In this document: piece by piece, positions 45,163 through 53,322 of the stretch
Layout: every line of letters begins with the position of its first letter
How positions within the stretch are numbered: the stretch's first letter is position 1
Assembly: GCA_016125185.1 (NCBI GenBank)
Contig: WGMG01000001.1
Span: forward strand, 496,001 to 560,000
DNA from: Armatimonadota bacterium
Lineage (GTDB): Bacteria > Armatimonadota > Fimbriimonadia > Fimbriimonadales > Fimbriimonadaceae
Length of the DNA: 64,000 nucleotides
Direction: 5' to 3'
Notes under the pieces: generated by a model
The model's database searches: none
What the model was told of the DNA's origin: nothing
The model's input: the letters and a program-made list of their open reading frames with translations, nothing else
Position numbers and translations under genes: made by a program

Positions 45163-47022
45163 TCAATTACGAACCCCAATCGCCTTTAACGCCTCGACAA
45201 TCTGCGCCCGCGCCGCCTCCGGCAAGGTCTTCATCGTGTAGCTTGCCTTCGGCTTCGCCGGAACATCCAATTCGGTCTCATACTCCTTCTCCCCCAACCG
45301 GAAAACCGCCGTCAGCGTATGCTTCTCCTCCATCTGAAACGTCTGGCTTTCTTTCAGCGAACCGTCCTTCAGCCGCCCCGCCACCTCCAAATAACCGACC
45401 GGATCCGAGTCCCCATCCAGATAGTAGATGTACTGATCCTCCTGTCGCGCCCCAATCGAAATGCCCTCAATCCCGTTCGGCATGCTCAGCCGCGCCGGAC
45501 AAGCAGCCGGGTCGGGCAAATTCAGCGGGCTCAACTGGTTCAGGGCGCCAGACCAAACCAAGTCAGCAAGGTACTTCTGAGACCGTTCGGGCAGGCTCGC
45601 CGATGGAATCCAACCGCCTTTCAGGCAATAGTCCAACTGCTCCTTCGACAGTGGCCCGAGAACCGCCGTTGGCGAGCCGTAATCGAACCCATTCGGAATG
45701 TACGCCTCGTTCGGAACCCCATACGCAAATACCGACGCATAGTAGTAGATGTCGATCTGATGCAGTTTCGCGAGGAGCGTGTCGTGATCACTGGCCGCGC
45801 TCGACCGTGCCAAATCCTGCACTAGCTGTCGATCCAGCCGCCAAGTCCGGTTTTCCAGGGGATTCTTCGGTCGCCCCAAAACCCATCCGTCCTCATCCAC
45901 CCGCGTCATGCCAATTGGTGCCGCATCGTCCCCCACTTTCACCACAAAGTTCGCTGGCCGGTAGAGCGCCTTGTCTTCCTCCAAACTCACCAGCAGCGGC
46001 TTCGAAACCGAATGCGCAAAGTCTATCCAGCACGGCCCCTCCACAATGCCAAGAGGGTCGGTCGTCACCGCGTTCTCCATCACCTTCGCTCCTTCCAAAA
46101 ACAGAGGCGACTTCCGCAATCCCACCAACTGGTCCTCCTCAAAGGTTCGAATCAATCGCGCCCGAAACTGAAGCCGATCCTGCAATTCCTTCGACAACGG
46201 AAACGCCTCCCCCTCGATTTTCAGGTTCAACAAAGCAAAGAATCCGCCCAGCGCTCCCCCAACCGACTCCCAGTTTTTGTCGAAATAGACCGCATTCAGG
46301 CACGGCACGTCTACCAGTCTCGTGAATGAAAAGACGACATGCTCCGTCCGCTGCGTATCCGTAGCTTGCATCGATCGCGAAAGCTCGACTTCACGCTGGA
46401 ACTGCTCCAATGGTCCGGAGAGGTCAATCTTAAGCGGAATCTGACCCGGCAAGCCGTTCACCGCATACTCGCTATAGTCGGGTGCCAACCCATCAAACGA
46501 AAACATCGAAGGCTTCAAAAGCGAAGCCAGATTCTCCACAAATCGGTAATCCGGTGACCGCATCCGCAACTCCCTCCGCCGCGCCGAACTCCAAACACCT
46601 TCGCCCGTCCTCCGATGAGAGTCCTTGAAGTCCTGCCAGTACTGCTCGGCCTCGCCCGCCGTCCACTCCGCTTTGGGTGCCTTCGCCTTCAGCCCGTCCA
46701 GCTCCATCTGGATGATGGTCTGCCGCGCCTGCCGGTTCCAGTCCTTCTCCTCTTGCTGTTGCTTGCCCGATTGCCCCAGCCACCATCCATCCTCCTTATG
46801 GCTCCATTCGGCATGGAGAACCGTGGCCAACCGAGCCTTAACCGCCTCAACCGACTGGTTCGAAAACGATGCCGCCAGCACCTCGTTCTTCAAAAAAGGT
46901 GGACAATGAAACTCCTCCCCTGCCTGCCGGGAAAGCTCTTTCAGAAACAACTCTAAACGCACACCTGGATTTTCGATGGTAATTGTTGAACCCACCAGTG
47001 CGAAAATTGCTAGTCCGACCAC
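45163..47022 (-). CDS. Unrecognised exported protein with STN-like N-terminus, paralogue A
   Basis: 619 aa from the GTG at 47022, which lies 6 nt after a TAGAAT box; another GTG two codons upstream (47028) is possible. Signal-like helix about 1-14. Residues about 18-85 (RLELFLKELSRQAGEEFHC, FLKNEVLAASF, SVEAVKARLATVL, GWWLGQS) resemble the short STN/secretin N-domain. The long middle and C-terminal parts match no family I know, but share blocks with paralogue B downstream of which it lies, for example VEGPCWIDFAHSVSKPLLVS and DEDGWVLGRPKNPLENR. Codon use is GC-rich, unlike paralogue B. Confidence 0.72.
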   Translation of the reverse strand: MVGLAIFALVGSTITIENPGVRLELFLKELSRQAGEEFHCPPFLKNEVLAASFSNQSVEAVKARLATVLHAEWSHKEDGWWLGQSGKQQQEEKDWNRQARQTIIQMELDGLKAKAPKAEWTAGEAEQYWQDFKDSHRRTGEGVWSSARRRELRMRSPDYRFVENLASLLKPSMFSFDGLAPDYSEYAVNGLPGQIPLKIDLSGPLEQFQREVELSRSMQATDTQRTEHVVFSFTRLVDVPCLNAVYFDKNWESVGGALGGFFALLNLKIEGEAFPLSKELQDRLQFRARLIRTFEEDQLVGLRKSPLFLEGAKVMENAVTTDPLGIVEGPCWIDFAHSVSKPLLVSLEEDKALYRPANFVVKVGDDAAPIGMTRVDEDGWVLGRPKNPLENRTWRLDRQLVQDLARSSAASDHDTLLAKLHQIDIYYYASVFAYGVPNEAYIPNGFDYGSPTAVLGPLSKEQLDYCLKGGWIPSASLPERSQKYLADLVWSGALNQLSPLNLPDPAACPARLSMPNGIEGISIGARQEDQYIYYLDGDSDPVGYLEVAGRLKDGSLKESQTFQMEEKHTLTAVFRLGEKEYETELDVPAKPKASYTMKTLPEAARAQIVEALKAIGVRN

Positions 47023-47028
47023 AGGCAC

Positions 47029-47034
47029 ATTCTA
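47029..47034 (-). promoter_or_regulatory. -10-like TAGAAT, 6 nt before GTG (leaderless start)
   Basis: Minus-strand TAGAAT, then GTGCCT and the GTG at 47022. It supports the shorter of two in-frame GTG starts. It lies in the 42-bp gap between the two paralogues, so paralogue A may have its own promoter. Confidence 0.45.
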
Positions 47035-47064
47035 CGACGGCAAGATCAAACCACCAATAGGGAG

Positions 47065-48951
47065 CTAGTTAGAATTGCCACCGCCCCTTCGCTTGATCTC
47101 TTCCAAGACCATGTTCTTGAGGTTCTGCGGTAACGACTTCCAAGAGTACTCCGTCGAACCGATGGTTGGCGGGTCGGTGTAGATTTGTTCGTCGGTCCCC
47201 TTTCCACTAAAGAAGGTCAGATGAAGAACTCTCCAAGTGCCTGCCTTCACAAAAGGCACATTCAAATCGGACTTGTCTTCCAACATTTCTTGGACCAGTC
47301 GTGCGATCGCCCGGATGTCCATTTGTTGCCCTTGACCGCTAGCAGTGTCAAGCACAACAAAAGCTGGCTCCTTCGCCCATTGTGCCTGGTAATACATGCC
47401 CGCGAGTCCATGAGGAAAGAATAGTGGTGACCAATTCTGAGCATAACCCTTCTCGTCGCCGACAGGTAGTAGAGATTCTCGATATGCCATATGCAGATAC
47501 TTTAGAGCGTCGTTTGGTAGTGAGCTTACAGGCAGAACTCCAGAGATGGGGTTTGGACGGACTTCGGCCTTCCATGCCGACCAAAAGGCCGCAGTCGACC
47601 AGAGATCTGTCGTCGCTGTGAAGTCGTACTTAGCCAGGTCCGTCCCCAAGGGAGTGCTCCCATAAATTGTAAAGTCTTGCCTAACCTCGACTGCGTCCAG
47701 TTGTTGTTCGATTGTTGGTGAGGTGTTTCCTTCGAAATCTGCCAAGACCTGAATCTTAGATCGATCGAAGCGGCTGAATCGATTGTACAAGGGGTCAACT
47801 GGACGTCCGAGAACCCAGCCGTCTCGGTCACACCGCACCATTCCCGGACAAACTTCGGATTGCTTGAGCGTTGGTACGTAGAGTCCAATGGTCGTATTGG
47901 AGCCCAAGTCTTCGAGGCTGGCCAGCACCGGCTGATGGACGCTCTTTGCAAAATCCAACCAGCATGGCCCGACCAGCAGAGATAAGGGGTCGATGGTCAC
48001 AGCGTGCCGGAGAACCTGGCGCGCCTTCTTGAGGCTTTGCTCCACCTCGGGTGGCCCCTTGCTTTCTTGCCAAGGCGACTTTCTGAGGGTAACCATTTTC
48101 TTGGTTTGGTCCGATATTTGAAAGTCCTCGCCGACGGCTTGAGTTCGCCTGCGGAGGACGGCAGTTGTCCAGAATCGCTGAAAATCACCCTTTCCGTTGT
48201 AAAGAGCTACATCGATGCGAGGGAAGGGTTGGTTCGAACTAGTTAAGTTGAGGAATACTCCGTCATCCCACATATCAAACGTAGCGCCAGACTGGACGAA
48301 GAACGAAAGTGCTTCTTCTCGCTTAAATTGATCTAGCAGAGGAAGAAACTTGTCGCCTAAGTTGATTGTTTGCGGTTGGTTACCAACTGAATAGATATTG
48401 AAGTCAAGACCGAGAGAGTCTAGAGGAAATGTAGAGGGCTCCAGTTGCGAAAGAATGGCCATGCTGAGACGGGCTTGAGGTCCTAGATTCACAATTCGGA
48501 AGGTACTTCCTTTGGGGAGCGTCCCCTTCTTCCGACGTTCACTCTCGACAACTTTCTGACGGTCAAAATCTTCGGCGTCTGCGGTGGTCCACTCTTTAGT
48601 CGGGGCCGCTTTCTTAACCGCGTCAAGGAGAGTTTGAAGATTGCGACGTCGCAACTCTCGGTGCCCCCGCACCTCACTTTTCTTCTGCTCGTCGGTTTGG
48701 CTGAGCCACCATGTTTCGCCCTTCTTTTCCCAAGTAGCGTTGAGCACGAAGGCCAACTGTGACTTGACCGTCTCCAAAGGCTGATCCTCAAAGGCGGCGA
48801 CGATCACCTCATTCTTCAGGATCACAGGACAAGCAAAATCTTGTCCCGAGACCCGCGAGAGGTCTCGCAGAAACAATTCCAACCGCTCGCCCGGTGTTTG
48901 GAAGCTAACCACGTTCTGAAAGAATCCGGCCAGAAGCAGAGCCGTCAACAT
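47065..48951 (-). CDS. Unrecognised exported protein with STN-like N-terminus, paralogue B
   Basis: 628 aa from the ATG at 48951. Signal-like helix about 1-14; STN-like region RLELFLRDLSRVSGQDFACP, ILKNEVIVAAF, LETVKSQLAFVLNATW, TWWLSQTDEQ. Shared with paralogue A: a domain start FPLDSLGLDFNIYSVGNQP, LRKSPW, LLVGPCWLDFAKSVHQPVLA and RDGWVLGRPVDPLYNR. Unlike A, its codon use is closer to A+T-balanced. No catalytic motif is evident. Both probably act in the periplasm or at the outer membrane; the function is unknown. Confidence 0.72.
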   Translation of the reverse strand: MLTALLLAGFFQNVVSFQTPGERLELFLRDLSRVSGQDFACPVILKNEVIVAAFEDQPLETVKSQLAFVLNATWEKKGETWWLSQTDEQKKSEVRGHRELRRRNLQTLLDAVKKAAPTKEWTTADAEDFDRQKVVESERRKKGTLPKGSTFRIVNLGPQARLSMAILSQLEPSTFPLDSLGLDFNIYSVGNQPQTINLGDKFLPLLDQFKREEALSFFVQSGATFDMWDDGVFLNLTSSNQPFPRIDVALYNGKGDFQRFWTTAVLRRRTQAVGEDFQISDQTKKMVTLRKSPWQESKGPPEVEQSLKKARQVLRHAVTIDPLSLLVGPCWLDFAKSVHQPVLASLEDLGSNTTIGLYVPTLKQSEVCPGMVRCDRDGWVLGRPVDPLYNRFSRFDRSKIQVLADFEGNTSPTIEQQLDAVEVRQDFTIYGSTPLGTDLAKYDFTATTDLWSTAAFWSAWKAEVRPNPISGVLPVSSLPNDALKYLHMAYRESLLPVGDEKGYAQNWSPLFFPHGLAGMYYQAQWAKEPAFVVLDTASGQGQQMDIRAIARLVQEMLEDKSDLNVPFVKAGTWRVLHLTFFSGKGTDEQIYTDPPTIGSTEYSWKSLPQNLKNMVLEEIKRRGGGNSN

Positions 48952-48959
48952 CTATCAGC

Positions 48960-48965
48960 ATTGTA
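48960..48965 (-). promoter_or_regulatory. -10-like TACAAT, 8 nt before ATG
   Basis: Minus-strand TACAAT followed by 8 nt and the ATG at 48951; the predicted 5' leader would be 0-2 nt. No Shine-Dalgarno is visible. Confidence 0.4.
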
Positions 48966-48985
48966 CGGAAAAGGTGCCGTTTTGG

Positions 48986-49717
48986 TTAAAGGAAAAGCCC
49001 GCCGTCCACCGTCAGGCACTGACCAGTGACGTACGCCGCATCCGCCGAGGCCAGAAATAGCACGGCCGGTGCGATGTCTTCCGGCTTGCCCAGTCGCCCT
49101 GCCGGAGCCTTTTTCACAACCTCGTCGCGAAACTCTTCAGGGAGTGCTTCCGTCATATCGCTCTCGATAAATCCGGGCGCAACCGCATTGCACGTGATCC
49201 CTCGCGAGCCCAATTCCTTCGCCACCGACATCGTGATCCCCAACAGGCCCGCCTTCGAGGCCGAATAGTTCACCTGCCCCGCCCCGCCGTGCAATCCGAT
49301 CACACTCGTGATGTTCACGATGCGCCCATATCGCGCCTTCATCATCGGCTTAGCCACGGTCTTGATGCAGTTGAAAGCGCCCTTCAGGTTGACGTCCACA
49401 ACTCGATCCCAGTCTTCCTCTTTCATGCGAAGCATCAGCGTGTCCCGCGTAATTCCCGCATTGTTAACCAACACGCTCGGCGTCCCCAGGTCCGCGATCA
49501 CGGCCTCAAACAAAGCCTCCACCGACTCGACCGAACTCACGTCGCAGGCATATCCCTTTGCCCCGCCGCCGATCTCCACCGCCGTCGCGCTCGCCCCGTT
49601 CTCGGTCGTCGCCACGCAAGCAACCTTCGCCCCCTCGGCCGCAAACGCGGCGGCGAGAGCCTTCCCAATCCCCCGACTGGCTCCGGTAACGACAACGACT
49701 TGATCCTGAAAACGCAT
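48986..49717 (-). CDS. fabG: 3-oxoacyl-[acyl-carrier-protein] reductase FabG
   Basis: 243 aa classical short-chain dehydrogenase. NADP-binding TGASRGIG (11-18), NNAG (85-88), catalytic Ser138, Tyr151 and Lys155 (YSASK), and the FabG-type ending DVAYVTGQCLTVDGGLFL-like (here DAAYVTGQCLTVDGG). The ADVNLKGAFN-like NLKGAFNCIK helix is conserved. It reduces 3-oxoacyl-ACP in fatty-acid elongation. It stands apart from other fab genes, so a role in another SDR reaction cannot be excluded. A TAACAT box 8 nt upstream suggests a leaderless start. Confidence 0.9.
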   Translation of the reverse strand: MRFQDQVVVVTGASRGIGKALAAAFAAEGAKVACVATTENGASATAVEIGGGAKGYACDVSSVESVEALFEAVIADLGTPSVLVNNAGITRDTLMLRMKEEDWDRVVDVNLKGAFNCIKTVAKPMMKARYGRIVNITSVIGLHGGAGQVNYSASKAGLLGITMSVAKELGSRGITCNAVAPGFIESDMTEALPEEFRDEVVKKAPAGRLGKPEDIAPAVLFLASADAAYVTGQCLTVDGGLFL

Positions 49718-49725
49718 CAGGGAAA

Positions 49726-49731
49726 ATGTTA
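49726..49731 (-). promoter_or_regulatory. -10-like TAACAT, 8 nt before ATG
   Basis: Minus-strand TAACAT followed by 8 nt and the fabG ATG at 49717. A weaker member of the leaderless-type set. Confidence 0.35.
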
Positions 49732-49775
49732 CCGTTTCCTCGCCAACCGAACGACGTTGAAGTCATTGATGCGGG

Positions 49776-50111
49776 CTAAGACTTTTCGTCAGGAATGACA
49801 TAGCTCTTCCCGTCCAAAACCCCGGCTTCAAAAAGCTCCAGTACTGCCGGAATTAGCACGACTAGCTGTTCGATAACTGTGAAGAGAGGAACAAGGGTGA
49901 CAACCGCAAGTTTTCGTTTCGCGATATTCTGCTGAAATCGAAGGTTCTTGTCGACCGTCAAGAAAACAGCGAATTGTCCGTCTTCTGCGGCACTCAATAA
50001 CTTGCCGTTGGTTAAATCTTCCCAACCAAGCTCTTTTGTATGAAGCACCTCATGACCAGGCAGGTGATTCTTGAGACGGATGTCAACGCAATGATCAAGA
50101 AGAATTCGCAT
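49776..50111 (-). CDS. DUF5615 PIN-like protein (putative toxin)
   Basis: 111 aa. Begins MRILLDHCVDIRLKNHLPGHEV, with the acidic DxC-D pattern of DUF5615 PIN-like proteins, followed by ELGWEDLTNGKLLSAAEDGQFAVFLTVDKNL with further conserved acidic residues (TVDKNL). PIN-like folds cleave RNA. The start codon touches the stop of the preceding DUF433 gene, the usual antitoxin-toxin order. Toxicity is inferred from family and pairing. Confidence 0.85.
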   Translation of the reverse strand: MRILLDHCVDIRLKNHLPGHEVLHTKELGWEDLTNGKLLSAAEDGQFAVFLTVDKNLRFQQNIAKRKLAVVTLVPLFTVIEQLVVLIPAVLELFEAGVLDGKSYVIPDEKS

Positions 50112-50353
50112 CAGCTAGCGAGTTTTAAGCCCAAAATCTGTCGAAGCTGATTCTGTTCATACTTGAGAACAGCCTCAGCTTGTTCGCGGGTGACCCCCGG
50201 ATAGCCTTCAAGAAAGAATTCGATCGTGTGATGACAAATCAATGCGTCGAGGAGAGCTTCCACCGGCACCCTTGTTCCGACAAAGCGAACCGCCCCACTT
50301 AAAGTGTCGGGGCTACTGGTCAGAATGTCCTGCAGTTCGGAAGGAATTTCCAT
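50111..50353 (-). CDS. DUF433 protein (putative antitoxin)
   Basis: 80 aa. VRFVGTRVPVEALLDALICHHTIEFFLEGYPGVTREQAEAVLKY contains the DUF433 winged-helix signature (GTRxPVxxLxDxL, FL-GYPGVTxEQ). DUF433 proteins are DNA-binding antitoxins for DUF5615 partners. It shares one base with the following gene's start (stop TGA/ATG overlap at 50111), consistent with coupled expression. Confidence 0.88.
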   Translation of the reverse strand: MEIPSELQDILTSSPDTLSGAVRFVGTRVPVEALLDALICHHTIEFFLEGYPGVTREQAEAVLKYEQNQLRQILGLKLAS

Positions 50354-50667
50354 TGCTCTATGGATGATTGTACGTCAACCAAGCTTTTATTACGTACCGG
50401 AGCCAAATCGTGTCCCAAATCTAAAGCCTGAGCCAAACCAATCTCGCAATGGGTAGAGGCTGATTTGGGGGATGCGAGCGTCCCGCTCGCAAAATCTAAG
50501 AGTCAAAGGGCAACGTTCACCTGCAACAGGTATAGCCTAGAGTCCCTTCCTCCCCGGGGAGGAAGGGTGCAGGGATGGAGGGGAAAGCGAGTCCCTTGGC
50601 CGACAAGGCTTAGCCACAACAGACTCGAATTCGCTCTCTTCATAGGGATGGAGGGGACAAAATAACC
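50354..50667. repeat. Intergenic DNA of 314 bp with two palindromes
   Basis: No gene. GCGAGCG-TCC-CGCTCGC at 50474-50490 and a perfect 24-bp palindrome CCCTTCCTCCCC/GGGGAGGAAGGG at 50544-50567, followed by GGGATGGAGGGGA, which recurs as GGGATGGAGGGGA at about 50646-50658. These resemble the other intergenic palindromes and probably belong to the same dispersed class. Confidence 0.6.
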
Positions 50668-51924
50668 CTACAACATCCCGACAACTGCATCCGCATACCG
50701 CTCGCTCGCGCCCACATTCGCCGCCACCAGCGCCTTCGCCGCCGAAGACATCCGCTCTCGCCGCGAAGAATCCTCCAACAACTCTCGAATCGACGAAGCC
50801 AGCGAAGCCGCGTCCGCACAAACCACCGACGCCCCCGCCTGAACCGACGCCGCCGAGACGTCCCGAAAATTGAACATGTTCGGCCCGTGCAGCACCGGCT
50901 TACCCATCGCCAGGGGCTGAATCAGGTTTTGCCCCCCAAGCCGATCAAATCCCCCGCCGATCACCACTACGTCCGCAATTGAATAAACCGAGCCCAACTC
51001 GCCAAACGTGTCCAGCACCAGATACTCGCCCGTCTCGCCTTTCGACCGTTGCCCGACCCGCACCTCCGAGGATCGAGAACGCACCAGGTTCACAATCCGC
51101 TCCGCTGTCTCCACGTGTCGCGGCGCGTGTACAAACACCACATCCTTCAACTCGAAGAATGCAGAAACCACCAACTCCTCCTCCATCTCCGATCGCGTCG
51201 ATCCCACCACCACGACTGGCTTGCCCGCCTCGATCCCCAGCTTCTCCCGCCAGTCATCCGTCACCGACGTCACGACGTTCGCTGCTTCGTCAAACTTCGT
51301 GTTCCCAAACACCTCGACCCTCGAAGCCCCGAGCGACTCAAACCGCTCGGCGTCCACCGCCGACTGCACCAGGCAGCGATCGACATCCTTAAACAGTGCC
51401 CGATAGAACGGCTTTACCCGCACCGAATTCCGATACGCGCGGTCGCTCATCCGCCCGTTCACCACCAATACCTTCGCGTCGAACACCTTCGCCGCCCACA
51501 AAAAGTTCATCCACAGCTCGGTCTCCATGATCACAACCACCGATGGTCGCACCCGTTGCATCGCCCGCAGAGTGAACTTCGGAACGTCGATCGGCATGTA
51601 AACCACGTAGTCGAACGGCGGCATCTCCATGTCCTTCGCCGTCTGGTACCCGCTGCTCGTCGTCACGCTCAGCACGATCTCGCAATTTGGCGCCAGCCGA
51701 CGAAGCTCTCGCAAAAACGGCCGCGCTGCCACCACCTCGCCCACCGATACCGCATGAACCCAGATTCGTTCCTTGTCCTTGGGCTTGGCCGGAATCGCAT
51801 CCGTATAGTTCCCGCTGCGCTCGCGCCAGTTCGGCGCTTCCTTCCGCCGCCGCGCCCGAAGCAACATCCACGGAACCCAAATCGGGCTCAGCAAGGTGAG
51901 AACGAGGTTGTAAAGGATGAACAT
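50668..51924 (-). CDS. waaA: 3-deoxy-D-manno-octulosonic acid transferase WaaA (KdtA)
   Basis: 418 aa from the ATG at 51924, overlapping the purC stop (TGATG); the open frame upstream lies inside purC. N-terminal membrane helix LYNLVLTLLSPIWVPWMLL, then GT30 features: IWVHAVSVGEVVAARPFL, SVTTSSGYQTAK, YMPIDVPKFTLRAMQRVRPSVVVIMETELWMNFL, NGRMSDRAYRN, GNTKFDEA and GGGFDRLGGQNLIQPLAMGKPVLHGPNMFNF in part. It adds Kdo to lipid A precursor, which indicates a lipopolysaccharide-bearing outer membrane. Last gene of a four-gene operon. Confidence 0.94.
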   Translation of the reverse strand: MFILYNLVLTLLSPIWVPWMLLRARRRKEAPNWRERSGNYTDAIPAKPKDKERIWVHAVSVGEVVAARPFLRELRRLAPNCEIVLSVTTSSGYQTAKDMEMPPFDYVVYMPIDVPKFTLRAMQRVRPSVVVIMETELWMNFLWAAKVFDAKVLVVNGRMSDRAYRNSVRVKPFYRALFKDVDRCLVQSAVDAERFESLGASRVEVFGNTKFDEAANVVTSVTDDWREKLGIEAGKPVVVVGSTRSEMEEELVVSAFFELKDVVFVHAPRHVETAERIVNLVRSRSSEVRVGQRSKGETGEYLVLDTFGELGSVYSIADVVVIGGGFDRLGGQNLIQPLAMGKPVLHGPNMFNFRDVSAASVQAGASVVCADAASLASSIRELLEDSSRRERMSSAAKALVAANVGASERYADAVVGML

Positions 51925-52820
51925 CAGGCCAAATCCGGCTCTTTTCCGACGATCTTCACAAACGCCTCGACGTACTTCTCGCGCGTCTTCGAGACCACGC
52001 CCGCAGGCAAAAGCGGTCCGGGCGGAGTTTTGTCCCAACCCGACGTCTCCAAATAGTCCCGCACAAACTGCTTGTCAAAGCTTGGCTGGCTCTTGCCCGG
52101 GCTGTAAAGCGAGGAATCCCAATACCGCGAGCTATCCGGCGTGAGCGCCTCGTCGATCAAAATGATTCCCTCTTCCGACTCCCCAAACTCAAACTTCGTA
52201 TCCGCCAAAATCAAGCCCTTCGATGCCGCGTGCGCCGCCGCCGCCGCGTAAAGCTGAAGCGTCCAATCTCGCAGGAGGTTCGCCACCTCCGAGCCCAACA
52301 GGTCCACCACTTTCTGAAAACTGATGTTTTCGTCGTGTCCCTCTTCCGCCTTCGTCGCGGGCGAAAAAATCGGCTCGGGCAACCGCGAGGAGTCCAGCAG
52401 ACCTTCTTCCAAGTGGAACCCATGAATGTTCCCGCCCTGCGCCTTGTACTCCTTAAACAGCGACCCGCACAGGTAACCCCGCGCCACGCATTCAACCGGG
52501 ATCGTCCGCGCCTTCTTCGCCACCATCGACCGCCCGTTCAGGGCAAAAACGGGCGAAGGTAGTCGGCTTTGGATATCCGCCGACGCAATCGAAATCATAT
52601 GGTTCGGGCAAATATCGTGCAGTTTTTCGAACCAGAACGCGCTCATCTGGTTGAGAATGCACCCCTTCTGCGGAATCCCGTTCTCCATCACCGCGTCGAA
52701 CGCCGAAATTCGGTCCGTCGCCACGATCAGAACCTCCGATCCAAGGTCATAAACGTCTCGGACCTTTCCGGTGCGCGGAGCCGCCAAGCCAGGCACCGAT
52801 GAATGAAGAAGTTCCTGCAT
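51924..52820 (-). CDS. purC: Phosphoribosylaminoimidazole-succinocarboxamide synthase PurC
   Basis: 298 aa, the longer type. RTGKVRDVYDLGSEVLIVATDRISAFD, the nucleotide-binding start; CILNQMSAFWFEKL; RSMVAKKARTIPVECVARGYLCGS; LADTKFEFGESEEGIILIDEALTPDSSRYWD (metal and CAIR contacts). It joins CAIR and aspartate, using the product of PurE. Shine-Dalgarno AGGG, 4 bp after coaD, and one base overlap with waaA, so it is co-expressed with CoA and Kdo steps. Confidence 0.96.
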   Translation of the reverse strand: MQELLHSSVPGLAAPRTGKVRDVYDLGSEVLIVATDRISAFDAVMENGIPQKGCILNQMSAFWFEKLHDICPNHMISIASADIQSRLPSPVFALNGRSMVAKKARTIPVECVARGYLCGSLFKEYKAQGGNIHGFHLEEGLLDSSRLPEPIFSPATKAEEGHDENISFQKVVDLLGSEVANLLRDWTLQLYAAAAAHAASKGLILADTKFEFGESEEGIILIDEALTPDSSRYWDSSLYSPGKSQPSFDKQFVRDYLETSGWDKTPPGPLLPAGVVSKTREKYVEAFVKIVGKEPDLA

Positions 52821-52824
52821 ATCC

Positions 52825-53322
52825 CTAAAGCTTACTTCCCGACCTCTTCGCCGCCATCTCCAGAACAGGCAAAACCGGCCCCGGTACCAAAACGCTCACG
52901 TCGCCACCGAGTTTCGCCACCTCGCGTACGACCGAAGAACTCAGATAGCTATATTCCCACCGCGTCATCAGGAACACCGAATCCACCTCGGGATTCAGCT
53001 TTCGATTGACCATTGCGATCTGAAATTCATACTCAAAATCCGCCACCGCCCGTAGGCCGCGTACGATCGACTTCGCCCCCTTTGCCTTCGCAAAGTCCAC
53101 CAACAACCCCTCGAAGGCTTCGACCGTCACGTTCTTGTATGGCTGCGAGATCTCCTCCAGCACCGACACCCGCTCCTCAATGGTCAAAAGCGGCTCCTTT
53201 GACGAGTTCTTGCCCACCGCCACAATCACATGGTCGAACAGAGCATGAGCCCGCTCGATCAGGTCGGCATGACCAAAGGTGGGCGGATCAAAGGTGCCCG
53301 GATAGATCGCGACGAGTTTCAT
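52825..53322 (-). CDS. coaD: Phosphopantetheine adenylyltransferase CoaD
   Basis: 165 aa, usual length. YPGTFDPPTFGHADLIERA holds the nucleotidyl-transferase TxGH motif (Thr15, Gly17, His18); RGLRAVADFEYEFQIAMVN and the ISSTxVR-like LSSSVVREVA motif are present. It makes dephospho-CoA from pantetheine phosphate and ATP. Its ATG overlaps the stop of the upstream binding-protein gene (ATGA). Confidence 0.97.
   Translation of the reverse strand: MKLVAIYPGTFDPPTFGHADLIERAHALFDHVIVAVGKNSSKEPLLTIEERVSVLEEISQPYKNVTVEAFEGLLVDFAKAKGAKSIVRGLRAVADFEYEFQIAMVNRKLNPEVDSVFLMTRWEYSYLSSSVVREVAKLGGDVSVLVPGPVLPVLEMAAKRSGSKL

Noticed and set aside
50454-50667. Small ORF at 50465-50665
   Set aside because: It consists of the intergenic palindromes, has no protein-like composition and lacks a ribosome-binding site.
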